Below, in pieces: positions 1 through 6,076 of a stretch of 8,696 bases of DNA (its first letter is position 1; every line of letters begins with the position of its first letter). The position numbers and the translations under genes are program-made. Under the pieces are notes generated by a model. The model did not search any database, had not been told where the DNA came from, and saw only the letters and a list, made by a program, of their open reading frames with translations. Origin of the DNA: Alphaproteobacteria bacterium (GTDB lineage: Bacteria; Pseudomonadota; Alphaproteobacteria; Sphingomonadales; SMXR01); the NCBI GenBank assembly GCA_004356215.1, contig SMXR01000067.1, positions 1 through 8,696 on the forward strand, written 5' to 3'.

Positions 1-717
1 CTGGATACATTTCTAAACCGCATCCGGGCCGGTGAATTTATCGGGGCGAATGTCACAATTCCTTTTAAAGAAGATGTTTTTCAAAAAATGGACGAACTGG
101 ATAATGCTGCAAAGGCAACTGGAGCTGTTAACACTATTGTAGCGGGTCCCGGAGGGCGTCTTCGGGGACGGAATACAGATCCAGAGGGTTTTTTGGAAAA
201 CCTGAAGAGTGAGGCACCCGGGTTTGACCCGGCAAAAACCAGGGCATTGGTTTTGGGTGCCGGTGGAGCTGCCCGGGCGGTAGTTTATGCGCTTTTTACC
301 ACTGGCGTTCCGGAAATTACTGTAACCGGCAGGTCTGAAAAGGAGGTGACCGCGCTTTTGAATTTCTTTTCAATCCCAATTTTAACCGGCGCTTCATGGC
401 AAGATAAAAACAGGATAGCGGCCAAGTCTAATTTGATCATAAATGCAACTCCTTTGGGAATGGCGGGTTTTGAGGACATGGCTCTCAACCTTGGGGAAAG
501 CGCGAAGGACACCCTGGTTTATGATCTTGTTTACACGCCTCGGAAAACTGGCTTTTTAAGGTTGGCTGAAAAAACCGGGCTGAAAGCCATTGGCGGGCTC
601 GGTATGCTAGTTTTTCAAGCGATCCCGGCCTTTGAGGCCTGGTTTGGCGTCCGCCCAGAGGTCGATGCCAATATATATGCTATGTTAGATAAGCGTATAA
701 ACCATAGGGATCGCTGA
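1..717 (+). CDS. aroE: Shikimate dehydrogenase (NADP+), 5'-truncated by window edge
   Basis: AroE reduces 3-dehydroshikimate to shikimate with NADPH, a cytoplasmic step towards chorismate and aromatic amino acids. The reading frame is open from base 1, so the start lies outside the window. 238 residues are present, and about 40 N-terminal residues are probably missing for a family of roughly 270–280. Visible landmarks are the substrate-site motif NVTIPFK, with its catalytic lysine at codon 23 of the fragment (bases 67–69), and NTDPEG, whose Asp (codon 60) is the other catalytic residue. They are followed by the Rossmann glycine loop VLGAGGAAR, a GRS turn where many relatives have NRT (the Arg that contacts the NADP phosphate is kept), and the C-terminal GGLGMLVFQA helix. 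An internal ATG at 88 is not the start, because the NVTIPFK motif lies upstream of it. The TGA stop overlaps the coaE start by one base. Confidence 0.96.
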   Translation: MDTFLNRIRAGEFIGANVTIPFKEDVFQKMDELDNAAKATGAVNTIVAGPGGRLRGRNTDPEGFLENLKSEAPGFDPAKTRALVLGAGGAARAVVYALFTTGVPEITVTGRSEKEVTALLNFFSIPILTGASWQDKNRIAAKSNLIINATPLGMAGFEDMALNLGESAKDTLVYDLVYTPRKTGFLRLAEKTGLKAIGGLGMLVFQAIPAFEAWFGVRPEVDANIYAMLDKRINHRDR

Positions 718-1307
718 TGTATGCTCTTGGACTTACCGGCTCTCTCGCCATGGGAAAAACCACCGTGCTGGAGATGTTTTCATCCCGCGGTGTCCCGGTG
801 TTTGATTCCGATGCCGAGACTAGAAAGTTTCTAAAAACCAGCACACGGCTTAAAAAGGGGCTACAGGCCGATTTTCCAGAAGCTTTTGTTGACGGAGTGG
901 TCGACCGCAAACGCCTGGCAAAGATAGTTTTTTCTGACGACCTGAAATTGCGTCAGCTGGAAAACCTGATTCACCCCCACATCATGCGCCGCATCAGGAT
1001 GTTTATCAATTTACACCGCCAGAGGGGCGCTGCCCTGGTTGTTATCGACATTCCGCTATTGTTTGAAACCAGCGCTGAAGACGTTCTTAATGGTGTTGCT
1101 GTGGTTTCAGCCCCCGAAGCGGTGCAGGAAAAGCGCGCTCTTGCCCGCCCGGACATGACAACAAAACGTCTCTCCCTGATCCTTGGCCGCCAAACCCCGG
1201 ATGCCGAGAAAAAAAAGCGGGCAGATTTTATTATCCCAACCGGCGGCACCCTGAATGCGACGAAAGCTGAGGTAGATGGCTTGATAAAAAGGCTTAAAGG
1301 CACCTGA
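717..1307 (+). CDS. coaE: Dephospho-CoA kinase
   Basis: CoaE phosphorylates the 3'-hydroxyl of dephospho-CoA with ATP, the last step of coenzyme A synthesis, in the cytoplasm. The 196-residue product matches the usual family length of about 200. A Walker A P-loop GSLAMGKT spans residues 8–15, directly after the N-terminal strand, as expected for this P-loop kinase family. Family-typical segments follow: the HPHIMRR lid region, and VIDIPLLFET, the strand just before the substrate-binding loop. The ATG shares its A with the TGA stop of aroE (TGATG), so translation is probably coupled to aroE. There is no good independent Shine-Dalgarno. The aroE–coaE–dnaQ order is a recurring alphaproteobacterial arrangement. 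Identification is secure. Confidence 0.95.
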   Translation: MYALGLTGSLAMGKTTVLEMFSSRGVPVFDSDAETRKFLKTSTRLKKGLQADFPEAFVDGVVDRKRLAKIVFSDDLKLRQLENLIHPHIMRRIRMFINLHRQRGAALVVIDIPLLFETSAEDVLNGVAVVSAPEAVQEKRALARPDMTTKRLSLILGRQTPDAEKKKRADFIIPTGGTLNATKAEVDGLIKRLKGT

Positions 1308-1350
1308 AAAAGAGGTGGATAATTGTCGCGCTGCAGATTACGCTAGCGTC

Positions 1351-2031
1351 ATGCGCCAAATTGTTTTTGATACCGAAACGACCGGGCTTGACCCCCTTTC
1401 AGGCCACCGCATCATAGAAATTGGCTGTGTCGAAATTATCAATCTGATGCCCACGGGGAAAGTTTTTCATCAATATATCAACCCCGAACGCGAGGTTCCT
1501 GAAGAGGCAACCAGAATTCATGGGCTGACCGATGCCTTTTTGAAAGACCACCCCCCGTTCAATGCAATTGCACGGGATTTTCTAGACTTTATTGGCGATG
1601 CCAAACTGATCGCCCATAACGCAGATTTTGATATGCGCTTTTTAAACTGGGAGCTGGAAAATATCGGCCTCAAGAAAATTCCTATGACGCGCACCATAGA
1701 TACCCTGAAAATTGCCCGCAGCCGTTTTCCGGGCTCCCCCAATAGCCTGGATGCCCTTTGCAAACGCCTGGGGGTTGATAATTCCAGTAGGACAAAACAT
1801 GGTGCTTTGCTTGATTCGGAGATCCTGGCGGAGGTTTACCTTGAATTGATGGGGGGCAAGCAGGCTGGCATGGAGCTGGTCCAGGAAAAAGCGGCGAAAC
1901 CTGAAAAATCCGGGCAAAAAACAAAACGGGCCCCCAGGTCGTTTCCCCCGTCAGAGGAAGAGCTGGAGGCCCATAAAAAGTTTATTTCTGAATTAAAAGA
2001 ACCGATCTGGCTCTCGGAACCCCGGATTTAA
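1351..2031 (+). CDS. dnaQ: DNA polymerase III epsilon subunit (3'-5' proofreading exonuclease)
   Basis: DnaQ is the proofreading exonuclease of the replicative polymerase and binds the DnaE alpha subunit. From the preferred ATG the protein has 226 residues. The DEDDh exonuclease motifs are all present: ExoI DTETTG (D7, E9), ExoII HNADFD (D94) and ExoIII-epsilon HGALLD (H150, D155). A basic, Lys-rich linker after residue ~170 leads to a C-terminal tail (EEELEAHKKFISELKEPIW) of the kind used to contact the polymerase. I chose ATG 1351 because family members begin within a few residues of MRQIVFDTETTGL. A GTG at 1315 would add 12 residues unlike the family. The weakness is that no Shine-Dalgarno lies directly before 1351. 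A purine-rich AGAGGTGG sits ~35 bases upstream (1311–1318), so initiation may be coupled to upstream translation. The gene is convergent with secB, with a 9-base gap. Confidence 0.94.
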   Translation: MRQIVFDTETTGLDPLSGHRIIEIGCVEIINLMPTGKVFHQYINPEREVPEEATRIHGLTDAFLKDHPPFNAIARDFLDFIGDAKLIAHNADFDMRFLNWELENIGLKKIPMTRTIDTLKIARSRFPGSPNSLDALCKRLGVDNSSRTKHGALLDSEILAEVYLELMGGKQAGMELVQEKAAKPEKSGQKTKRAPRSFPPSEEELEAHKKFISELKEPIWLSEPRI

Positions 2032-2035
2032 ATCC
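2024..2035. repeat. 12-bp perfect palindrome at dnaQ/secB convergent junction
   Basis: GGATTTAAATCC is its own reverse complement and contains the dnaQ TAA stop (2029–2031). It fills most of the 3' edge of dnaQ and the 9-base gap to the secB stop. With no loop it cannot form a classical terminator hairpin. No other terminator is visible at this junction. Confidence 0.6.
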
Positions 2036-2040
2036 AAAAT

Positions 2041-2544
2041 TTAAGCGTTAGCCGTAGGGGTCTGGCCGGCTTCGGCTTGCATCCGCGCCTGGTAAAGACC
2101 AGTAAAGTCGATCGGATCGAGCATCAGGGGCGGGTAGCCGCCATCGCGAGTCGCGTCGGCAATCACACGCCGCGCAAACGGGAAAAGAATAAACGGCGCC
2201 TGAATATGCATGAACGGCTTAACGGCCTCTTCAGGCATATTTGTCACCTTGAAAAGACCGGCATAAACCAGCTCAATAACAAATGCATTGGTCTCACCCT
2301 GTTTGGCAATAATGGTAAATTTTAACTCTGACTCATAGGTATCCTCGGATTTTTTGATGCCATTGATATCAATCGAGACATCAATTTTTGGGGCCTTACC
2401 CGCGGATGCCTTGAAAATATCAAAAGCATTTGGGTTTTCAAAGGAAAGGTCCTTGATATACTGGTTAATAATCGTTGCCCGGGGCATCGTATCGGTGCCT
2501 GGTGTGGCTCCTGCGCCGGGTGTTGCTTTATTCTCATCTGCCAT
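2041..2544 (-). CDS. secB: Protein-export chaperone SecB
   Basis: SecB is a cytoplasmic homotetrameric chaperone that keeps preproteins unfolded and passes them to SecA. The 167-residue product is slightly longer than the E. coli protein (~155) because of a Gly/Ala/Pro/Thr-rich N-terminal extension (residues ~1–22) and a short Ala/Thr-rich C-tail. The conserved core starts with a strand holding the SFENPN segment (residues 34–39), which is diagnostic of SecB. The core continues through FVIELVYAGLF and the helix-forming FILFPFARRVIADATRDGGYPPLMLDPIDF region, split here only by description. An AAGG Shine-Dalgarno sits about 8 bases upstream of the ATG at 2544. The gene is read divergently from the Tim44-like cluster with fxsA upstream of it. 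The hairpin downstream of fxsA suggests secB has its own promoter in 2545–2635, but no convincing −35/−10 pair stands out. Confidence 0.95.
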   Translation of the reverse strand: MADENKATPGAGATPGTDTMPRATIINQYIKDLSFENPNAFDIFKASAGKAPKIDVSIDINGIKKSEDTYESELKFTIIAKQGETNAFVIELVYAGLFKVTNMPEEAVKPFMHIQAPFILFPFARRVIADATRDGGYPPLMLDPIDFTGLYQARMQAEAGQTPTANA

Positions 2545-2635
2545 TTTCTTTACCTTGCTTTCTAGTGGGTGTTTTTAATTTCTAAATGAGGCTCTTATCG
2601 GTCTGAATCTCGGGCGCTTGGCTAGCATGTCTTTG

Positions 2636-2676
2636 AAAAATAAACAAGATAAAGGTTTCCACTTGCTGTGAAATCC
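2636..2676 (-). terminator. Probable rho-independent terminator of fxsA
   Basis: Read on the minus strand just after the fxsA stop, GGATTTCAC and GTGGAAACC can pair around a 5-base AGCAA loop (plus-strand 2654–2676). There is one A·A mismatch and one G·U wobble. A T-rich tract, TTTATCTTGTTTATTTTT (2636–2653), follows immediately. The stem is short and imperfect and the T-run is interrupted, so termination may be partial. It would separate fxsA from secB. Confidence 0.5.
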
Positions 2677-2689
2677 CAACTCCTGATTT

Positions 2690-3160
2690 TTATTTTTCTT
2701 TATCCAAAGCGGCCTGGTCCTCGTTTTTATCGCTCTTCTCGGCCGTAAATTCGCCTTCAATTACCCCGCTTTCCCGGGGTCTTGCGCCTTGCGGGGCATA
2801 AAAAGCCGCGGTGTAGGCGAAAAAACCACGGGAAATTATCAAAGTCCTGACAAAAGGTATCAGCAGCACCGCGCCAAGGCCGTCAGAAATAAAACCCGGG
2901 ATAATTAAAAGAAAACCGGCCAGCAACAGCAAAATACCATGAATCATTTCATCAACAGGCGCTTCACCGCGGCCGGTCGCGGCGATCATGCGGCGATAGA
3001 CCTCAAACCCCTGCAGGCGCACCAGCCAAATACCAACTACGGCGGTTAAAATCAGCAAAACCAGCACTTCGCCGGTGCCAATTGCCGCACCAACGTTGAT
3101 TATTACCGACAATTCAGCGTAAACTGCCAGGAACAGGAACAATAAAATTAGTAGCCGCAT
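2690..3160 (-). CDS. fxsA: FxsA family membrane protein
   Basis: FxsA proteins are small inner-membrane proteins; the E. coli member, when overproduced, relieves exclusion of phage T7 by the F plasmid. Their normal cellular role is not established. From ATG 3160 the product has 156 residues. A hydrophobic N-terminal segment (MRLLILLFLFLAVYAEL) is followed by a second membrane segment (about residues 28–47) and the RLQGFEVYRR turn. Two closely spaced hydrophobic segments (about residues 73–105) include the family signature PGFISDGLGAVLLIPFVR. The C-terminal tail is charged and hydrophilic and starts with the IEGEF motif often seen in the family. An in-frame ATG at 3223 would add 21 residues that break the hydrophobic N-terminus, so I prefer 3160, which is preceded by a modest purine run (AAGAAGAG). 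Confidence 0.9.
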   Translation of the reverse strand: MRLLILLFLFLAVYAELSVIINVGAAIGTGEVLVLLILTAVVGIWLVRLQGFEVYRRMIAATGRGEAPVDEMIHGILLLLAGFLLIIPGFISDGLGAVLLIPFVRTLIISRGFFAYTAAFYAPQGARPRESGVIEGEFTAEKSDKNEDQAALDKEK

Positions 3161-3255
3161 TCTTGTTCTCTTCTTTAGGAGGCAATATATAGTATATATG
3201 CCCCAAGGATGGTAAAGCGTCACATAGATAGATAAGCATGGAAAGAAAAAAGTAA
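3161..3255. promoter_or_regulatory. Divergent intergenic region, probable fxsA / Tim44-like promoters
   Basis: This 95-base AT-rich gap is the only space between the divergent fxsA and Tim44-like genes, so promoters for both should lie here or just inside the genes. The plus strand contains TATAGT at 3188–3193 (5 of 6 matches to the −10 consensus) but no good −35. On the minus strand TTTACC, a 16-base spacer and TACTAT give a weak pair. Both −10-like hexamers fall in the same dyad. The assignment rests on position more than on motif quality. Confidence 0.4.
3185..3199. repeat. 15-base AT dyad in divergent promoter region
   Basis: ATATATA–G–TATATAT is a perfect inverted repeat around a single central base. 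It is midway between the fxsA and Tim44-like starts. It could be an operator, a shared bidirectional −10 element, or just low-complexity AT sequence that melts easily. Confidence 0.55.
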
Positions 3256-3945
3256 ATGGACGACGGAGGACAAATTATTACAATTGTACTGTTGGCGATG
3301 GTTGCCCTTTTCATTGGGCTTCGTCTCAGAAGTGTTTTGGGGCGTCGCACCGACGATCCTGTTGCTCCCCCAACGGCCCGCAAGGGGACGGCACCGGGAA
3401 AAACCCCATCCCAACCGGAGGGTGGGTCAGAGCCGGGTTTCGGTGCTTCATTTGCACTGGGCCAGGCAGAATCAGATGCCCTGAAGGGGCTTTCGGCGGC
3501 GGAACACGCCACTTTAAAACAGATTTTTCGACCCCTGGGCCATGGTCTGCAACAGTTTCTCAACGGCGCAAAGGCAGCCTATGAAGCAACCTTGAAAGGG
3601 TTTTGGGCGGGTGACATGGGTGACATGGAACCTTTTTTGGATGAAGAAGTTGCCGCCCAGTTCAAAAGCGCCATATCCGAACAAAAAGCGCGCCAAGAGG
3701 TTTCGGAAAATCGCCTGGTAGAGGTCTCTGAGGTCAAAATTGAAGATGTTCATGTGGTTGGGCCACGGGCCGAGATTACGCTTAGGTTTTCCAGTGAAAT
3801 TATTGCCGTGGTCAAGGACCGGTATGGCAAGTTGATCGAGGGCGATCTGACCGACACGATACTGGTTATCGATATTTGGACGTTTGCCCGTAATCTCAAA
3901 AACAAAGACCCCAACTGGACTTTGGTAGCAACCCAGGCCGGGTAA
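3256..3945 (+). CDS. Tim44-like domain protein (TimA type)
   Basis: The 229-residue protein belongs to the bacterial Tim44-like family, related to the C-terminal domain of mitochondrial Tim44. Its precise bacterial function is not settled. An N-terminal membrane anchor (about residues 6–22, IITIVLLAMVALFIGL) is followed by LRSVLGRRTDDP (residues 24–35), which is typical of alphaproteobacterial members. Next comes a Pro/Gly-rich linker (~36–65) and a C-terminal alpha/beta Tim44-like domain (about 80–229). The topology implied is a single anchor with a soluble domain. ATG 3256 is directly preceded by an in-frame TAA (3253–3255), which fixes the start. A GGAAAG Shine-Dalgarno lies at 3240–3245. 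The stop is five bases before mltA, so the two genes are surely cotranscribed. A 9-base exact tandem repeat within the gene encodes Gly-Asp-Met twice. Confidence 0.88.
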   Translation: MDDGGQIITIVLLAMVALFIGLRLRSVLGRRTDDPVAPPTARKGTAPGKTPSQPEGGSEPGFGASFALGQAESDALKGLSAAEHATLKQIFRPLGHGLQQFLNGAKAAYEATLKGFWAGDMGDMEPFLDEEVAAQFKSAISEQKARQEVSENRLVEVSEVKIEDVHVVGPRAEITLRFSSEIIAVVKDRYGKLIEGDLTDTILVIDIWTFARNLKNKDPNWTLVATQAG

Positions 3946-3950
3946 GCGGG

Positions 3951-5162
3951 ATGTCCCGCCGCAATCTTTATTTTTTTCTATTAATTCTCGCTGTTGTGAT
4001 CCCGGTCGCCCTGGCGTTGTGGTTTACCATTGAAAGGGGACCCGCAAAACTAGCGTTCAAGGAAAAAACGTTTTCCAGCCTGAAGGGCTGGGGGGCGGAT
4101 GACCAATCAGAGGCTTTTGTGGCCTTCCTGAAAAGTTGCCAGACCCTGACAGCAAAGCCGGCGCTTGGTATTCCTGAGCGGTTCCAGACCGTGGGATATG
4201 TTTTGGCGTTTGCCGAGGTGTGCCGGGTTGCTGATGAGGGAAAGGGGGCTTTTACCGCTTCAGGTGCCGCTGCGCGCACGTTTTTCGAAGAATATTTCAC
4301 CCCCTACCAGCTCAAGGTCGGGCGCAAGAAATTAGGCCAGCTCACCGGGTATTATGAACCATTGCTGGAAGCGTCCCTACGGCCTGATCCGGGCTATCCG
4401 GTGCCGCTTTACCTCAATCCCGACGACCAGATCACCATTGACCTTGGAAAATTCCGCGACTCTCTCAAGGGCACAACCCTGACCGGTCGCCTGGAAGGCG
4501 ATGAATTGGTTCCCTATTACAGCCGCGAAGAAATTGAAGGCGGGGCGCTGGCGGGCCAGGGCCTGGAATTTATCTGGGTGAAAGACCCGATCAATGCCTT
4601 TTTCCTGCAGGTTCAGGGCTCTGGAAGGGCCAAACTGCCCGATGGAAGTTTTATCGGCATCGGCTATGCCGGAAAAAATGGCCACACCTACACCTCGATC
4701 GGCCGGGTGATGGTTGAGGAGGGGATTATGGAACTGGAAGACGTCTCCTTGCAGACCATTCGCGCCTGGCTTGAAGACAACCCCGATCAGCTGGAGCGAA
4801 TGTTAAACCAAAATGCTTCCTATGTATTTTTCCGGCCGCTTGAAGATGGCGCCGGGCCGTTCGGAAAATCTGAGGCGGCGTTGACCCCGGGGCGTTCGCT
4901 TGCGATTGATCCCCGTTTCATTCCCTTGGGGCTGCCGCTCTGGATCGCCGGTGAAAAACCTTCGCTGACCAACCCGGCTGAGGACAACGAAGCCTTTAAC
5001 CAGCTTTTGATTGCCCAGGATGTTGGCGGCGCCATCAAAGGCGAACTGCGGGCTGATGTTTTTTGGGGTTTCGGTGAAAATGCTGAAATTTTGGCCGGTC
5101 ATATGAACCACGAAGGGGCTTTTTATCTTCTGATTCCGAAAACAGTCTCGCTGGAAAACTAG
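3951..5162 (+). CDS. mltA: Membrane-bound lytic murein transglycosylase A (MltA family)
   Basis: MltA cleaves the MurNAc–GlcNAc glycosidic bond of peptidoglycan to give 1,6-anhydro-MurNAc ends. The 403-residue product has an N-terminal hydrophobic segment (residues ~6–24), then the MltA domain with LTGYYEP (GYYEP at 133–137) and the conserved FLQVQGSGRAKLPDG stretch. The C-terminal 3D barrel follows, with SLAIDPRFIPLGLPLWI and AQDVGGAIKG…RADVFWG. By comparison with E. coli MltA (catalytic Asp308 in the corresponding motif), the Asp of RAD, about D369, is the likely catalytic residue. Unlike E. coli MltA there is no lipobox cysteine after the hydrophobic segment, so it is probably inner-membrane anchored or secreted instead of being a lipoprotein (inference). 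It sits between the Tim44-like gene (5-base gap) and smr (13-base gap). Confidence 0.94.
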   Translation: MSRRNLYFFLLILAVVIPVALALWFTIERGPAKLAFKEKTFSSLKGWGADDQSEAFVAFLKSCQTLTAKPALGIPERFQTVGYVLAFAEVCRVADEGKGAFTASGAAARTFFEEYFTPYQLKVGRKKLGQLTGYYEPLLEASLRPDPGYPVPLYLNPDDQITIDLGKFRDSLKGTTLTGRLEGDELVPYYSREEIEGGALAGQGLEFIWVKDPINAFFLQVQGSGRAKLPDGSFIGIGYAGKNGHTYTSIGRVMVEEGIMELEDVSLQTIRAWLEDNPDQLERMLNQNASYVFFRPLEDGAGPFGKSEAALTPGRSLAIDPRFIPLGLPLWIAGEKPSLTNPAEDNEAFNQLLIAQDVGGAIKGELRADVFWGFGENAEILAGHMNHEGAFYLLIPKTVSLEN

Positions 5163-5175
5163 GTGCCCGGGAAAA

Positions 5176-5679
5176 ATGACCGACAAAAAGAAAAATGAAG
5201 ATATTTGGGCCAAAGCGATCAGTGATGTCCGCCCGCTAGGAAAAAATGCTTCAAAAGCAAGCCCGTCAAAGCCCCTGGAATACGTCATCCGGCCCCCGTC
5301 TGGTACCAAGCGCCCGGGAAGGCCAAAGGGGCCTATACATCAAAGCTCGTTCGATCCCGGGCTGTTCCGGAAAATCGCCGATGGCAAGGTGTCACTAGAT
5401 AAACGGCTTGATTTGCATGGCATGACCGAAGCCCGGGCCCATAATATTCTGGTGGATGCGCTGGAAGATGCCTGGGGCCAGGGCGCTCGCCGGATTTTGG
5501 TGATAACCGGCAGGGGCGGGGCACGCGGTGGCGCCCTTCGTGCCATGCTGCCCAAGTGGTTGTCGTCACCAAACCTGACCCCCTATGTGTCATCCTTTGC
5601 CTATGCCGACAAACGGCACGGCGGCGACGGCGCGTTTTATGTTCTTTTAAGGCGACTGCCAGAGGATTTCGACCAATGA
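5176..5679 (+). CDS. Smr domain protein
   Basis: Smr (small MutS-related) domains are nucleic-acid nucleases or binding modules, found at the C-terminus of MutS2 and as free proteins such as this one. The exact role of stand-alone proteobacterial Smr proteins varies or is unknown. The protein has 167 residues. A basic, disordered-looking N-terminal half (residues 1–70; Lys, Pro and Gly rich, with RPGRPKG) precedes a complete Smr domain. Its hallmark motifs are LDLHGMT (DLHG at 79–82), ITGRG (TGRG at 111–114) and the terminal HGGDGAFYVLLRR (148–160). The ATG at 5176 lies 13 bases after mltA, with GGGAAAAA as a weak ribosome site. The stop overlaps the next gene's ATG in an ATGA, indicating translational coupling with the XRE regulator. 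Confidence 0.92.
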   Translation: MTDKKKNEDIWAKAISDVRPLGKNASKASPSKPLEYVIRPPSGTKRPGRPKGPIHQSSFDPGLFRKIADGKVSLDKRLDLHGMTEARAHNILVDALEDAWGQGARRILVITGRGGARGGALRAMLPKWLSSPNLTPYVSSFAYADKRHGGDGAFYVLLRRLPEDFDQ

Positions 5680-6035
5680 CCCCCTTCGGCCTCAAGGTTC
5701 GTGAGCTGCGCTTGAAAAAGGGCATCACCCAAATAGCTTTGGCCGCCGCACTTGGTGTCAGCCCGGCGTATTTATCCGCGCTTGAACACGGCAGACGCGG
5801 GCGGCCGTCATGGGCCCTGGTTCAAAATATCATCACCTATTTTGGCGCCATCTGGGACGATGCCGAAGAAATTGAAACCCTGGCCCGCCTGTCGCACCCC
5901 AAGGTGATGATCGATACCTCAGGCTTGAGCGCCACCGCCACCGAGGTCGCCAACCGCTTGGCGGACGTCATCAAACGTCTCGATGAAAAAGACCTGGAAG
6001 AAATTCTGGGGCGTTTAAATTCTTCCCAAAAATAG
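5676..6035 (+). CDS. XRE-family helix-turn-helix regulator
   Basis: This is a 119-residue putative DNA-binding protein. The Cro/C1-type helix-turn-helix lies at about residues 7–57: LRLKKGITQIALAAALGVS, then the recognition helix SPAYLSALEHG (29–39), followed by basic RRGRP. The C-terminal part (about 85–115, TATEVANRLADVIKRLDEKDLEEI) looks like an amphipathic helical dimerisation region. Its target and signal are unknown. The start ATG at 5676 overlaps the smr TGA in ATGA. An in-frame extension upstream to 5556 is open but lies wholly inside smr and has a low-complexity, non-family composition, so I reject it. Such a regulator next to smr and mltA is, as I recall, common in alphaproteobacteria. 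It might autoregulate the operon (inference). Confidence 0.88.
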   Translation: MTPFGLKVRELRLKKGITQIALAAALGVSPAYLSALEHGRRGRPSWALVQNIITYFGAIWDDAEEIETLARLSHPKVMIDTSGLSATATEVANRLADVIKRLDEKDLEEILGRLNSSQK

Positions 6036-6064
6036 AAAAGACCGGCATATTTAAGGTGGCAGAA

Positions 6065-6070
6065 AAGGAG
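6065..6070 (+). promoter_or_regulatory. Shine-Dalgarno deciding the hinT start
   Basis: AAGGAG lies 6 bases before ATG 6077. A GTG at 6056 would include this ribosome site in the coding sequence and has no site of its own. This favours ATG 6077 as the hinT start. Confidence 0.85.
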
Positions 6071-6076
6071 AGTGAG

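Noticed and set aside
1642..1924. Antisense open frames within dnaQ
   Set aside because: They overlap the conserved ExoII–ExoIII region of dnaQ and have no supporting motif or ribosome site.
2545..2635. secB promoter
   Set aside because: Several A/T-rich hexamers occur, but none gives a −35/−10 pair with acceptable spacing, so no promoter feature is called although one is likely present.
3161..3223. N-terminal extension of fxsA to an ATG at 3223
   Set aside because: It would place charged and aromatic residues before the hydrophobic N-terminus and use up most of the divergent promoter region; homologs start near MRLL.
4803..5309. Long open frame on the minus strand across the 3' end of mltA and the start of smr
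   Set aside because: It is entirely antisense to two well-supported genes, shows no recognisable motif, and has a composition expected from the complement of coding sequence.
5556..5675. Upstream in-frame extension of the XRE regulator
   Set aside because: It lies fully within smr, translates to a Cys/Arg-rich stretch unlike the family, and the ATGA overlap start at 5676 begins exactly at the expected N-terminus.
6056..6076. GTG start for hinT
   Set aside because: The strong AAGGAG at 6065–6070 sits inside this extension and is correctly spaced for ATG 6077.
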